Source of the DNA: Bacteroidales bacterium
GTDB taxonomy: Bacteria > Bacteroidota > Bacteroidia > Bacteroidales > UBA932
DNA: 64,000 nucleotides
Direction: 5' to 3'
Assembly: GCA_017509755.1 (NCBI GenBank)
Contig: JAFWOY010000039.1
Location: forward strand, 62,001 to 126,000
The notes below the pieces were generated by a model. It had not been told where the DNA came from, did not search any database, and was given only the letters and a program-made list of their open reading frames with translations. Each line of letters starts with the position of its first letter. The first letter of the stretch is position 1. The translations under genes and the position numbers were made by a program. Positions 45,129-54,574 of the stretch are shown piece by piece.

Positions 45129-46034
45129 TCAGGGAATCCTGGTCCCATGTATTTCGCGGGCGCACGTAGCGCCCGCGATTGCTTTTATATTCTCGGGAAG
45201 GACGCCGCAGCCGGGCATTACGATCAGGCGGCTGCCGGCGCGGCGGACGAGCAGCGTAAGAAGGGCGCGGCCCTCCCAGGCTGTCGGTGCTTGTCCCGAA
45301 CTCAGCAGGCGGGCACAACCCAGTGCAATGATTTTATCCAGGGCGATGAACGGGTCTTCGGTGCAGACGTCGAAGGCGCGATGAAAAGTGACGGGCAGCG
45401 GAGCGGCGGCGGCCATCAGCCGGCGCATGGCAGGCAGGTCGATAGCCCCTTCCGTTGTCAACGCCCCTACGACAATGCCGGACACCCCGACCGTTTTACA
45501 ATACGCGATGTCATCGAGCATCTGTTCCAAAGCCTCTTTGTCATAAACAAAATCGCTTTCGGAAAAACCCATCTCGGCAACGCGTGAAGCGCTCTGGTAA
45601 TGCCTCCCAAACCGTCTCGCTTCGCTCGACCCCTCCCAAGCTTCGCTTGGGCCCCTCCCTCTTACAGTGCCGAGGGTGGCATGGCTTTGGGATGCATTAC
45701 CACCCGCGCTATTATCACGCGTTGCTGGCCGAACGAGTACGTTGACGGGAATGGTCAGGGTGGCGGCGACTTCACGGATGAGGTCACGGGATGGAGTCAG
45801 GCCGCCGACGGAAAGGTCCGTGCAGAGTTCGATGCGGCCGGTACCACGGGACTGGGCGGCGAGGGCTTGATCCAGCGTAGTACAGCAGGTTTCGATGAGA
45901 GGGGATGCCTGGTTGGAGCCGGGAGAAACAGCAGCGGGATCGGCCGGCCGAGGTCGGGGCAGCGCTCCTTCAAAGTCCGGATCATCGGATTTAGGGTAGC
46001 GCTGGGCGAAACCGGGAACGAGACTGAAACTCAT
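45129..46034 (-). pseudogene. cutC: CutC-like copper homeostasis protein with in-frame palindromic insertion and short 3' end (possibly non-functional)
   Basis: 301-codon open frame with clear CutC blocks: LIETCCTTLDQALAAQ, GRIELCTDLSVGGLTPS, IPVNVLVRP, GVSGIVVGALTTEG, PLPVTFHRAFDVC. Between VLVRP and DFVYDKEAL, where CutC normally has about three residues (RGG), there are 57, encoded by the element at 45577-45725. The protein also ends at EIHGTRIP, about 40 residues before the usual CutC C-terminus. An N-terminal ~45-residue extension precedes the domain. The start at 46034 overlaps the upstream transglutaminase stop (ATGA). The frame is unbroken, so a modified functional protein is possible; the missing tail argues for decay. 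Confidence 0.7.
45577..45725 (-). repeat. Nested palindromic element inserted in frame inside cutC
   Basis: Outer arms GCAACGCGTGA (45577-45587) and TCACGCGTTGC (45715-45725) are perfect inverted repeats. An inner pair GGTAATGC..TCCCAAA / its complement follows. The core, read on minus, has CCACCCTCGGC, GAGGGAGGGGCCC, a hairpin with loop GAA, GGGAGGGGTCG, GACGGTTT, as in the intergenic copy (32735-32850). It adds 149 nt to cutC without a stop in the coding frame. Confidence 0.85.
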
Positions 46035-48244
46035 AACTGCGGAAGGACACGTTTGAGGTCTTCGGCGAGGGACGTATTGTAGCCTTGGGAGAAATAGACG
46101 ATGCGACCGAAACTGTCGCAGATGGTTACGACCGGCTTTTGGCGTGAGTCGCTCTTGCATCCGGCACAAAGCATTTCCAAGATGGAACCGTCTTCATCTT
46201 TTTCCAGCAGCACCGGCCTTCCCCACTCCGCCAGCACAGGCGCGAGCGCTTCGAGTTGTCGCCGGGCGTGGATGGACGGTTCATCGCGGTCGCCCAGCAC
46301 AGCCAGCAGATAATAGCCGCGGCCGGTTTGCGGAAGGAAACGGTCGGCGTCCATCGTTCCAAGCACCGTCAATTGATCGGCCGCCCGGCGCATCACCAGT
46401 GGAACATCGGTCTCCGTATCGGCTTTCACGGTAAAGAATTCGGCGTGGGACAGCACACTGCCGTCCGCCAGCCGCGTGCCTGTCGTCAACATATAGTAGC
46501 CTTCCTCCAGCGCGAGCGGGAAAACCTTCGTCCAGGGATTGTGGTCGGAGTCTTCATCGAAAGTCAGCAACTTCGCGGTACCCTCTTCGATACGGGCCAA
46601 GGTAAAATGATGATAGTATTCCGGATCGCCGGTTCCTTCCAGCCGCACTGCAACGCGTCCTTTCGGCTTGGCAATCAGCTGCGTATCCCCCGTGAGGGCA
46701 TCGAGCGCAGCGTCCAGTCCCATCGCCCGGCACAGCGCTACGTAGAAGATATTGCGGTTCGCCGCATCCGCCTTCCGGCTGCGCCACACGTCAATGGGGG
46801 CCATCCGAAGCCCCTGCGGATTCAGGCGCGTGTCCGGCTCGATCTGTTTTTCCACCCATTCCGCCACGGCCTCCGGAGAATCCAGAGCGAGTTCGGCGCC
46901 CAATTCCTCAAAATAGGGTTTGAGCGCTTCCAGTTCCACCCGCGGGCAATCACGCTCCGGACGGAATTCCCCGTCAATATGCGCATACGCATCCTCCAGC
47001 ACATCAGCGGTTACATCGCCCCGATCCTTGTCCGAGAGCGAAGCCAGCAGCGCCCGCGCATTCGCATCGGGATGGGCCGCGAGGAACGCGTCCACGACAG
47101 CGGCATTGCCTTTCGGGCGCGCTTCCCGGAGTGCGTCTTCCGTACGGAGCCGCTCCGCATTGCGGGCTACTTCCGCTTCAGTTGCCCCCGAAGGCAGCGG
47201 ATCTTCAGCTGGAGGCACAATATCCAGTTCCAGCGAGAAGGCTTCGCCCACCCGGTGGTCAAGCGTTACGGAAACCGCGTCTCCGTCAATCACTGCCAGA
47301 CCGAAACGGTCCTCTTTCGCAGCCCAGGCCACCATATCGCCTTTTCCCATATCGAGCGCCGCCCGGCCTTTCCGGTCCGTCGTATAACGGGCTACCGTAT
47401 AGTATTCTCCGTAATTGTAGATCTTGAACTCTACGTTTGCTCCCGACACCGGGCGACCTGTTTGATCCAGCACCGTGACCACGCTGCGCCGGGCCGGTAC
47501 ATAGCCGCGGATCACATTGATTTCCGTATAGCACGGCGTACGCTGGATCACATCCTCATCTCCGTGATAATCTCCGAAGACCTTGGTATGCAGGATCAGC
47601 GCCCGGGACACGGGGCCGGTAAACCAGGCCATGTCGAGCCGTGGCTCCGGCTCACAGGCGCCCATGAAGTGCCATTTCCCATCCACAAAGACCTCTACCC
47701 AGGCGTGATTGTCATCGGTATGCGCCCAGCGCGGAGTATAGACTTGCCGGGCGGGAATACCCGCAGCCCGCAAAGCCGCCACGGTCAGGACGGATTCTTC
47801 CCCACAACGGCCGACACCCCGCTGGATGGTCTGCAGCGGCGACGAGGTCCGCCCGTCGGACGGCTGGTACGTCGCCATTTCGTGGCACCAGTGATTGATT
47901 TCCAGCGCAGCTGCCCCGATGTCCATGCCCGCCACACGGGCACAGAGCGTGTCGGCATACAGCGTCCTGAAATCATCGAGGGGCTCATTGTTGACCCGGA
48001 GCGGCAGCACGAAGTGCCGGAATTCCCGTTCGGGAATGTCCCACCCCATCCGGTCCCTGACTTCCAGGGTTTTCTCCACATTCGCCTGCCAGAAAGCCAA
48101 CGGATGGGCCGCCAGGTCCGGATGCGGCATATAGGCATACAGGAAATCGATATAAGGGTCAGCTTCGCCGCGCGGTTCACTGCCGCAGGCGGTCAGCAAA
48201 GGAAGGAGGAGCAGCCACGCTGCCAGGCATCGGATCGCTTTCAT
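46031..48244 (-). CDS. Transglutaminase-like lipoprotein (paralog A)
   Basis: 737 residues. Lipobox LLTAC with Cys20. Transglutaminase-core triad: Cys147 in GVGRCGEESVLTVAALRAAGIPAR, His180 in DDNHAWVEVFVDGKW, Asp188. A beta domain with VVTVLDQTGRPVSGANVEFKIYNYG (Big/carboxypeptidase-regulatory like) and a C-terminal thioredoxin-like piece follow. Such proteins can act as peptidases on peptide or peptidoglycan substrates. It overlaps the paralog upstream by 4 nt and cutC downstream by 4 nt (both ATGA). Confidence 0.78.
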   Translation of the reverse strand: MKAIRCLAAWLLLLPLLTACGSEPRGEADPYIDFLYAYMPHPDLAAHPLAFWQANVEKTLEVRDRMGWDIPEREFRHFVLPLRVNNEPLDDFRTLYADTLCARVAGMDIGAAALEINHWCHEMATYQPSDGRTSSPLQTIQRGVGRCGEESVLTVAALRAAGIPARQVYTPRWAHTDDNHAWVEVFVDGKWHFMGACEPEPRLDMAWFTGPVSRALILHTKVFGDYHGDEDVIQRTPCYTEINVIRGYVPARRSVVTVLDQTGRPVSGANVEFKIYNYGEYYTVARYTTDRKGRAALDMGKGDMVAWAAKEDRFGLAVIDGDAVSVTLDHRVGEAFSLELDIVPPAEDPLPSGATEAEVARNAERLRTEDALREARPKGNAAVVDAFLAAHPDANARALLASLSDKDRGDVTADVLEDAYAHIDGEFRPERDCPRVELEALKPYFEELGAELALDSPEAVAEWVEKQIEPDTRLNPQGLRMAPIDVWRSRKADAANRNIFYVALCRAMGLDAALDALTGDTQLIAKPKGRVAVRLEGTGDPEYYHHFTLARIEEGTAKLLTFDEDSDHNPWTKVFPLALEEGYYMLTTGTRLADGSVLSHAEFFTVKADTETDVPLVMRRAADQLTVLGTMDADRFLPQTGRGYYLLAVLGDRDEPSIHARRQLEALAPVLAEWGRPVLLEKDEDGSILEMLCAGCKSDSRQKPVVTICDSFGRIVYFSQGYNTSLAEDLKRVLPQL

Positions 48245-50529
48245 TGCGCGTTCTTATCGATTTGTGGAATGATTCTTCGGAGGTTTTCGGCAAGCGTCGG
48301 ATCGGCGCCCCGCGAAACATAGACAATCCGCCCCCATCCGTCCGCAATCGCCACCAAAGGAAGCACGGGAGAAGGCAGCCGGCAGCCCGTCAGAAGGTCT
48401 GTCTGGATGGCACCGTCAGCATCGTCGAAAGAGACCAGATGCGACAACTGGCTCAACGGTCGCGCGTCTGTCTTTGTCAAAAGCCGCTCTCCGGCCGGCC
48501 CTGTCACGAAAACCGGCTGACCCCAGGATTCCAGCAGCGGCTGGGCTTCATCCAATTGACGGAGGCACTCCCGCGTCGCTTCATCCCGGTCGCCCAATTC
48601 GACCACCAGATAATAGCCGCGGGCCGCCACGGGGATGAAAGGACCCGCATTGAACATGCCCCAAACATACGCACGCGCACCCGGATCCCGCAGACGCAAC
48701 GGGACTACCGTAGTGGAATCGGCCGTCACACGGAAGAATGCCGTGTGCGAAAGGACGCTGTAATCAGCCAGGCGCACACCGGTCGTCAACATGTAACAGC
48801 CCTCCTCGAGTGTCAGCGGGAAAATCTCTTCCCAGGCACGCCGTTCTTTTCCATCTTCGCCCAGCGGAATGCGACGCGTCGTTTGCGCTTCGATCCGGGA
48901 AATTGAAAAATGCTGGTCGCAGTCCGTCGGCATGACACCCTCGAACGTCACATCCACCCGGCCGACCCGGGCATCCGGATCCAGCGCGCCATAGGTCGCT
49001 TCGAAACCCATTGCCCGGCAAAGGGCCACCCGGAAGATATCGCGGCTCCGCCGGTCCGCTTTCCGGCACTGCCACACGTCAGCAGGCGCCATCCGCACCC
49101 CTTGTGGGTTGTACCATGACACCAATTGGATATGCTGGTCCACCCATTCATCCACGGCAGCAGGGCTATCCAGCGAAACACCCGCCTGCCGCAGCGAGAA
49201 AAATGGCTTGAGGGGTTCCTGCTCGATCCGGGGGCAGTCGCGCAAAGGACGGAATGTCCCGTCGATATGCGCAAAGGCATCTTCCAGGACATCGAGAGAC
49301 ACGACGCCGCGGTCGTGGTCGTCCAGCGAAGCGAGCAAGTCCTGCGCCTGTTCCCCGGGATGGGCGGTCAGGAAAGCGGTAAGGACGTCCGCATTGCCAT
49401 GGGGACGACTGTTGCGGATCGAATCCTCGACCGCCACGCGTGCTCCGTTGGCGGCTTCATCCGCTTCTGTTTTCGGTTGGGGAAGAGGGCGCTCGACAGG
49501 AATCACCAAGTCATAGTCAACCTGGAAAGACTCACCCGGAACATGGTCCAGCTTCACTACAACTTCTTCGCCATCCAGTTTGGCCAGGCCGAAACGGCCG
49601 GCTTTCGAAGCCCACACAATGAGGTCGCCATACCCCATCTCAAAAGTCACACGGCCCCGAAAATCACTCATACGGCTATGGAGCGTGACATACTCACCGG
49701 CATTATACACCTTGCACTCCACCCGGGCCCCGCGGACCGGCCGGCCAGAAGGATCGACGACCCTGACGACACTGCGGCGCGTGGGCGCATAAAGGTGGAT
49801 GAGATTGATCTTGGAATTCTGGGTGGAACGGGCAAGGACCGGTTCAGGGCCCTTGTACTTTCCCACTACCGGCGAACTGATGACATGGGCCCGGGCAACC
49901 ACATCGTTGATCCAGGCGATATCCAGATGGCTTTCAGGCTCGCAAGCACCCATGAAATGCCATTGTCCGTCGGTCCAGACTTCCGCCCAGGCATGCGCAC
50001 CGTCGATATGCGACCAGTGCGGGGCATTGGCCAGTCTGGCCGGGAGTCCGGCCGCCCGAAGGGCGGCGACCACCAGGACTGCTTCTTCATTGCAACGCCC
50101 TGCCCCCTCTTGAATCAGTTGCGTCGGCGACATCGTCCAACCGGTCGTCAGCCGGAAGGTGGCCATCTCCAGGCACCAGTGGTTGATTTCCAAGGCAGCC
50201 TCCTCCATGGACATTCCTGCCACACGCGCGCAAAGCGTATCAGCATACAGTGTGCGGAAATCATCGAGGGCTTCCATGCCTACGCGGATCGGCAGCACGA
50301 AATAACGGAACTCCCTTTCCGGAACGCCCCATTGCATCCGGTCGCGGACTTCGAGGGTTTTGGCGACATTGGCCTCCCAATAGGCGCGCGGCTTGGCCAC
50401 GTCATCGGCCAGATTCATCGACTGGTAAAGATAATCGACGTATTGTTCCACCGTGCCGGCCCGCTGACTGCAGGATACCAGCGACAGCAACGCGACAAGG
50501 AGCAAAAGGCATCGGCGCAGCGAATCCAT
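48241..50529 (-). CDS. Transglutaminase-like lipoprotein (paralog B)
   Basis: 762 residues, tandem paralog of the downstream gene with conserved blocks (EVRDRM.WGVPEREFRYFVLP, DDFRTLYADTLCARVAGM, ALEINHWC). Lipobox LVSC with Cys20. Triad Cys146 (GAGRCNEEAVLVVAALRAAG), His179 (GAHAWAEVWTDGQW), Asp187. A later region ends VAIADGWGRIVYVSRGADP. It starts 8 nt after the GH92 gene, so it is probably on the same transcript and acts at the cell surface with that enzyme. Confidence 0.78.
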   Translation of the reverse strand: MDSLRRCLLLLVALLSLVSCSQRAGTVEQYVDYLYQSMNLADDVAKPRAYWEANVAKTLEVRDRMQWGVPEREFRYFVLPIRVGMEALDDFRTLYADTLCARVAGMSMEEAALEINHWCLEMATFRLTTGWTMSPTQLIQEGAGRCNEEAVLVVAALRAAGLPARLANAPHWSHIDGAHAWAEVWTDGQWHFMGACEPESHLDIAWINDVVARAHVISSPVVGKYKGPEPVLARSTQNSKINLIHLYAPTRRSVVRVVDPSGRPVRGARVECKVYNAGEYVTLHSRMSDFRGRVTFEMGYGDLIVWASKAGRFGLAKLDGEEVVVKLDHVPGESFQVDYDLVIPVERPLPQPKTEADEAANGARVAVEDSIRNSRPHGNADVLTAFLTAHPGEQAQDLLASLDDHDRGVVSLDVLEDAFAHIDGTFRPLRDCPRIEQEPLKPFFSLRQAGVSLDSPAAVDEWVDQHIQLVSWYNPQGVRMAPADVWQCRKADRRSRDIFRVALCRAMGFEATYGALDPDARVGRVDVTFEGVMPTDCDQHFSISRIEAQTTRRIPLGEDGKERRAWEEIFPLTLEEGCYMLTTGVRLADYSVLSHTAFFRVTADSTTVVPLRLRDPGARAYVWGMFNAGPFIPVAARGYYLVVELGDRDEATRECLRQLDEAQPLLESWGQPVFVTGPAGERLLTKTDARPLSQLSHLVSFDDADGAIQTDLLTGCRLPSPVLPLVAIADGWGRIVYVSRGADPTLAENLRRIIPQIDKNAQ

Positions 50530-50537
50530 GGGTTTCC

Positions 50538-53465
50538 TTATTTGATGGTTACTTCATCGATGAAAAGGTGGGCCTGGCCGCCGGCACCGATGTGCCAGTC
50601 GGGCAGCATACCGAAATTCTTGGCAATCACCTTGACATAGCGGGCGTCTGTGCGGACCGGCTGCGATATTTCGGCAATCTGGGGCGTCTCGTCACGCGGA
50701 TCGACCGAATGGCTCTGCCGGCCCTGCAACTGGTAGGTCTTCCCGTCACGGGAGGTATAGAACTCAACCCACGGCGGCAACAGGATCCATTTTTGCGAGT
50801 CTTGCAGGAAACCGGCGCTGATCTTGGAAATCCGCTTCACCTCTCCCATATCGATCACGGCCTCGAAGTCGCTCCGGTAACCTTGCCAGGGGCCCAATCG
50901 GTAATTGGTCGAGCCGCGGATATTGTCCACGATGGCCTGGTCGCCGCCGGCGCTGTACATCGGCGTGTAGGGATGGACGATCGTCACTTTGTAACTGTGT
51001 TCCATGCGGCGGAGTGTCGTATGCGTCGTGAAACTGCGGTTGCCTTCCCGGTCGGTGCAATACGCATAGACAGTACAGTTGCGGCTCACGGTAAAAGGTC
51101 GCTCATAGCGTTGGAAATCGCCGCCTGCCACGCTGCCTTCGGGCACCGTCTGATACCAGATGCTGCAGGCCTTGTCCGGGGATTCGATTTCCACTTTCGT
51201 GAACGCTTTGAAAAAAGGATCGGGCACTTTGAACCAGGGATTTACCACGATGGTCTTTTCGACAGCGGCCACGGGCCGGTCTTCTTCCTTGCTGCCGAAA
51301 CGGGGATTGGGCTTGTCATCCATGCCGAAGATGAAGGTACGGCCCCGCTCGATATCGGCATAACGGAGATAGGATTTCGAATACGGGACGCCGTCACGCA
51401 TGACGTGGTTCACGTACCGGTTGTCAGGGGAAGTGCGCGGTGCGCGGATCGTGAAGTCGTTGCCGTTTTCCTGATGGATGACGGCGTTGCGGAACAGCGG
51501 CGAACCGAATACGAAGACATCGCTGCCGGGCGTGACCGGATAAAGACCGAGGGCGCTCATCACATACCAGGCGGACATCTGGCCGCAATCCTCGTTGCCG
51601 CACAGGCCATCGGGACGAGCCGCGAAGAGATCATCCATGATCTGCCGGACCACCCGCTGCGTTTTCCAGGGAACGCCGATATAGTTGTAAAGATAGGCGA
51701 TGTGATGGCTCGGCTCGTTGCCCTGGACATACTGGCCGATCATGCCGGTCATGTCCGCCTGCTGGATACCGGAAATCTGGCTGTTCGTACTGAACAGTTC
51801 ATCGAGCCAGTCTTCCATCGAACCGTCGCCGCCGCTGACTTCCACCAATCCGTTGATGTCGTGCTGCACATGGAACGAATATTGCCAGGAACTGGCTTCC
51901 GTATAATGGACATTGACCTCCGCAGGGTCGAACGGGGACGACCAGAGACCATTCTGGCGCGGCCGCATGAAGCCGGTGGAAGGATCGTAGAGGTTGCGCC
52001 AATACTGCGACCGCTTCAGGAATTCCGCTTCGACCGCTTTGTCTCCGACATACCGGGCTACCTGAGCGATACACCAGTCGTCCACGGCATACTCCAGTGT
52101 CCGGGAAACGGACTGGCCTTCGAGTTCGGCCAGGATGAAACCGTTCTCCCGATAGATGTCAATGCCATACTCCGGCCGGTTGGCGCTCGCGACCATCGCC
52201 CGGAGCGCCTTTTTCACATCGAAGTCCGTGATGCCCTTGGCAATGGCGTCGGCGATTACCGGCGCGGCGCTGTAACCGATCATGCAGTCCGTCTCGTTGC
52301 CGCTGAGTTCCCAGATGGGCAACTTGCCGGCCTCATCGAAAATGGAGAGCATGGTCTTGATGAAATCGACCGTCCGTTTCCGTTCGATGACGTTGAACAA
52401 CGGATGCAAGGTCCGGTACGTGTCCCAGAGGGAGAAGATGTGGTAACGGTCCCAGCCCTCAGCTTTGTGGACCTTGCGGTCCATGCCACGGTACTCGCCG
52501 TTGCTGTCAGAATAGAGGCTCGGCGCGATGGCCGTATGGTAGAGCGCCGTGTAAAATGTGCTCATGCGGTCCGGATCGCCTTCCACCTCGATCTTCGAGA
52601 GATAGTCATCCCAGGCGCGGCGGGTCGATTCGCGCAGCAGGTCGAACGAATAGATGCCTTTGGTATTCCAGTCGCTTTCACTCTCCAGGTTGGCACGGGC
52701 ATTCGCTTCGGAGACCGAGGAAATGCCGACCCGGACCACCAGTTCGCGGGCCCGGGATTGTCCGGCAGGACGGCCGAAAGTCAGCAAGGCCGTGGCACCG
52801 GAAGGATTGTCCGTCACCTTCGCTTCGCGGATCGGGCGCGAAAACTCCATGTAGAAATAGACGATCTGGTCCTCCGCCCAACTGGAGGACTGCCGGAATC
52901 CCTGCACGGCGTTCTCCCCCACCTGTTCCAGTTTGGAGCCGAGCACTTTGTCGCGCGGGCCCAGGTCAATGACCAGCTGCGGCTCGACACCTCGCGGATA
53001 TGTATAGCGGTGAATGCCGACGCGACGGCCGACCACCAGCTCGGCATTCACGTTCCACCGGTCCAGATAGACACGGTAGTAGCCGGGCGCCGCCTCTTCG
53101 TTGTCGTGCGAGAAGGGAGACTGGTAATTCTCTTCTGTAATCAGGCTGGCGAAGCCATGGACCGGCATGACACGGATATCGCACAAGTCAGCGCAGCCGG
53201 TACCGCTCAGATGGGTATGGGAGAATCCTTTGATAAGGGAATCACTGTAGTGGTAGCCTGAACAGCCGTCCCAGTTGTCCCCGCGGGTGTCGGGACTCAG
53301 CTGGATCATGCCGAAAGGATAGGCGGCTCCGGGAAAGGTGTGACCATGGAAATCGGTTCCCGTGAAAGGATTGACCAGGTCGGCACATTTTGTGCGAAGG
53401 ATTCCGGCCGAAAGCAGGCCGGGCAGGCCGGCCAGCAGGAAGACGAAGAGAAGAAGCTTTTTCAT
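50538..53465 (-). CDS. GH92 alpha-mannosidase with C-terminal F5/8-type domain
   Basis: 975 residues. Signal peptide MKKLLLFVFLLAGLPGLLSAG fixes the start at 53465; an open frame extends far upstream but lacks features. GH92 motifs: LVNPFTGTDFHGHTFPGAAYPFGM, GFSHTHLSGTGC, and the distal GNEDCGQMSAWYVMSALGLYPVTPGS. Residues about 840-975 form a discoidin-like domain (DNIRGSTNYRLGPWQGYRSDFEAVIDMGE ... FIDEVTIK), likely carbohydrate binding. Calcium-dependent exo-alpha-mannosidase acting on N-glycan or mannan fragments. First gene of a minus operon with two transglutaminases. Confidence 0.95.
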   Translation of the reverse strand: MKKLLLFVFLLAGLPGLLSAGILRTKCADLVNPFTGTDFHGHTFPGAAYPFGMIQLSPDTRGDNWDGCSGYHYSDSLIKGFSHTHLSGTGCADLCDIRVMPVHGFASLITEENYQSPFSHDNEEAAPGYYRVYLDRWNVNAELVVGRRVGIHRYTYPRGVEPQLVIDLGPRDKVLGSKLEQVGENAVQGFRQSSSWAEDQIVYFYMEFSRPIREAKVTDNPSGATALLTFGRPAGQSRARELVVRVGISSVSEANARANLESESDWNTKGIYSFDLLRESTRRAWDDYLSKIEVEGDPDRMSTFYTALYHTAIAPSLYSDSNGEYRGMDRKVHKAEGWDRYHIFSLWDTYRTLHPLFNVIERKRTVDFIKTMLSIFDEAGKLPIWELSGNETDCMIGYSAAPVIADAIAKGITDFDVKKALRAMVASANRPEYGIDIYRENGFILAELEGQSVSRTLEYAVDDWCIAQVARYVGDKAVEAEFLKRSQYWRNLYDPSTGFMRPRQNGLWSSPFDPAEVNVHYTEASSWQYSFHVQHDINGLVEVSGGDGSMEDWLDELFSTNSQISGIQQADMTGMIGQYVQGNEPSHHIAYLYNYIGVPWKTQRVVRQIMDDLFAARPDGLCGNEDCGQMSAWYVMSALGLYPVTPGSDVFVFGSPLFRNAVIHQENGNDFTIRAPRTSPDNRYVNHVMRDGVPYSKSYLRYADIERGRTFIFGMDDKPNPRFGSKEEDRPVAAVEKTIVVNPWFKVPDPFFKAFTKVEIESPDKACSIWYQTVPEGSVAGGDFQRYERPFTVSRNCTVYAYCTDREGNRSFTTHTTLRRMEHSYKVTIVHPYTPMYSAGGDQAIVDNIRGSTNYRLGPWQGYRSDFEAVIDMGEVKRISKISAGFLQDSQKWILLPPWVEFYTSRDGKTYQLQGRQSHSVDPRDETPQIAEISQPVRTDARYVKVIAKNFGMLPDWHIGAGGQAHLFIDEVTIK

Positions 53466-53519
53466 AATATGTAAAAATAGGCATTTTTTTATTATTTTTA
53501 CCGAATAATTGAACGCAAA

Positions 53520-54554
53520 ATGAAAAGAACCCTGTTTGCCCTGGCGCTGATGCTGTTTTCCCTCGCGGACGCAGCGGCCCAGACCGGTTCCGTTGTGTAC
53601 AGTCTTCCCCGGACCACCGTCTGCGTCCGGGTCGAAGCCCGGCGCGAAGCCTTCACTGCGGGCCCCTACGCCCAATATGCCCAGAAATACTTCGGCGTCG
53701 CCGCCCGGACCCAGAACGGCACCACCTATACCCTCCAGAACATCACCCTGACACCCTATGTGGAAGCCGATCCCAAGGCTCGTTTCACCATCACGGTCCC
53801 CGACAAATCCTCGGCCGGTTTCCTGCAGCTCTGCGCGCAGGGCCTCGTCGTGATGGCCGACAACTATACGGGCCGGCCGGCCGCCTGGCGTTTCACCAGC
53901 CAGGCAGGCGCCGCCCATTTTGAAGGCATCGACCCGCTGGGCAACCTCGGCAGCGAGACCACCACGCTCTACAAAGCTGTCAAAACCGATGACGGCTATG
54001 AACGCGTCCCCGTGACCCAGGACAATGTGGTGGAGAAATCAGCGGACCGCAAGGCCGCTGACGCCGCCGCCTTGATCTTCAGTCTCCGCGAGAAGCGGCA
54101 GCAGATCGCCACAGGCGACACCGACGCCACCTTCAGCGGCGAGGCGCTCCAAGCTGCCATCAACGAGATTACCCGCGAAGAAGAACGCTACCTGAGCCTC
54201 TTTTACGGCATCCGTGACATCTCGATCGAAGAAAAGACTTTTGACGTGACGCCCGACCCCGACAGCAAAGACCAGCGTTACACTGCTTTCCGAATCTCCG
54301 ACAAAGACGGGCTGCTGCCCGCTTCCGTCAACGAAGGGAAAGCCGTAACCCTTGAGTTCCGGATTGAACCGCTCGCCAGCCCCGACGTGACCGCCGAGCG
54401 TGGCCGGGAGAGTTCGCTGGTCCATTACCGCATCCCTGCCATCACCCGCTGCCGGCTGGTCCGCGACGGGACGATCCTGCTGGAAAACCGCATCCCCGTT
54501 TACCAGCTGGGTGAGGATGCCTCCCTTCCCTTGAATGTATTGTTGACAAAATAA
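53520..54554 (+). CDS. DUF4831 family exported protein
   Basis: 344 residues, signal peptide MKRTLFALALMLFSLADAAAQ. The N-terminal half (VVYSLPRTTVCVRVEARREAFTAGPYAQYAQKYFGV) matches DUF4831 proteins of Bacteroidota, which are of unknown function. The C-terminal half (LSLFYGIRDISIEEKTFDVTPD ... LEFRIEPLASPDV) is beta-rich. No catalytic motif recognised. It is divergent from GH92 and followed by pepD after 20 nt. Confidence 0.75.
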   Translation: MKRTLFALALMLFSLADAAAQTGSVVYSLPRTTVCVRVEARREAFTAGPYAQYAQKYFGVAARTQNGTTYTLQNITLTPYVEADPKARFTITVPDKSSAGFLQLCAQGLVVMADNYTGRPAAWRFTSQAGAAHFEGIDPLGNLGSETTTLYKAVKTDDGYERVPVTQDNVVEKSADRKAADAAALIFSLREKRQQIATGDTDATFSGEALQAAINEITREEERYLSLFYGIRDISIEEKTFDVTPDPDSKDQRYTAFRISDKDGLLPASVNEGKAVTLEFRIEPLASPDVTAERGRESSLVHYRIPAITRCRLVRDGTILLENRIPVYQLGEDASLPLNVLLTK

Positions 54555-54574
54555 TCTTATCAAAAACCCGTATC

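Noticed and set aside
46256..48322. A 688-codon plus-strand frame opposite transglutaminase paralog A
   Set aside because: Arg/His/Pro-rich low-complexity translation typical of antisense frames; real gene is on minus.
50250..53261. A 1003-codon open frame on the plus strand opposite the GH92 gene
   Set aside because: Mirror frame of a GC-rich gene. It shows no domain, promoter or signal, and the minus strand has full GH92 motifs.
53466..53918. Extending the GH92 protein upstream to give 1126 residues
   Set aside because: The extra part would overlap the divergent DUF4831 gene, and a proper signal peptide starts at 53465.
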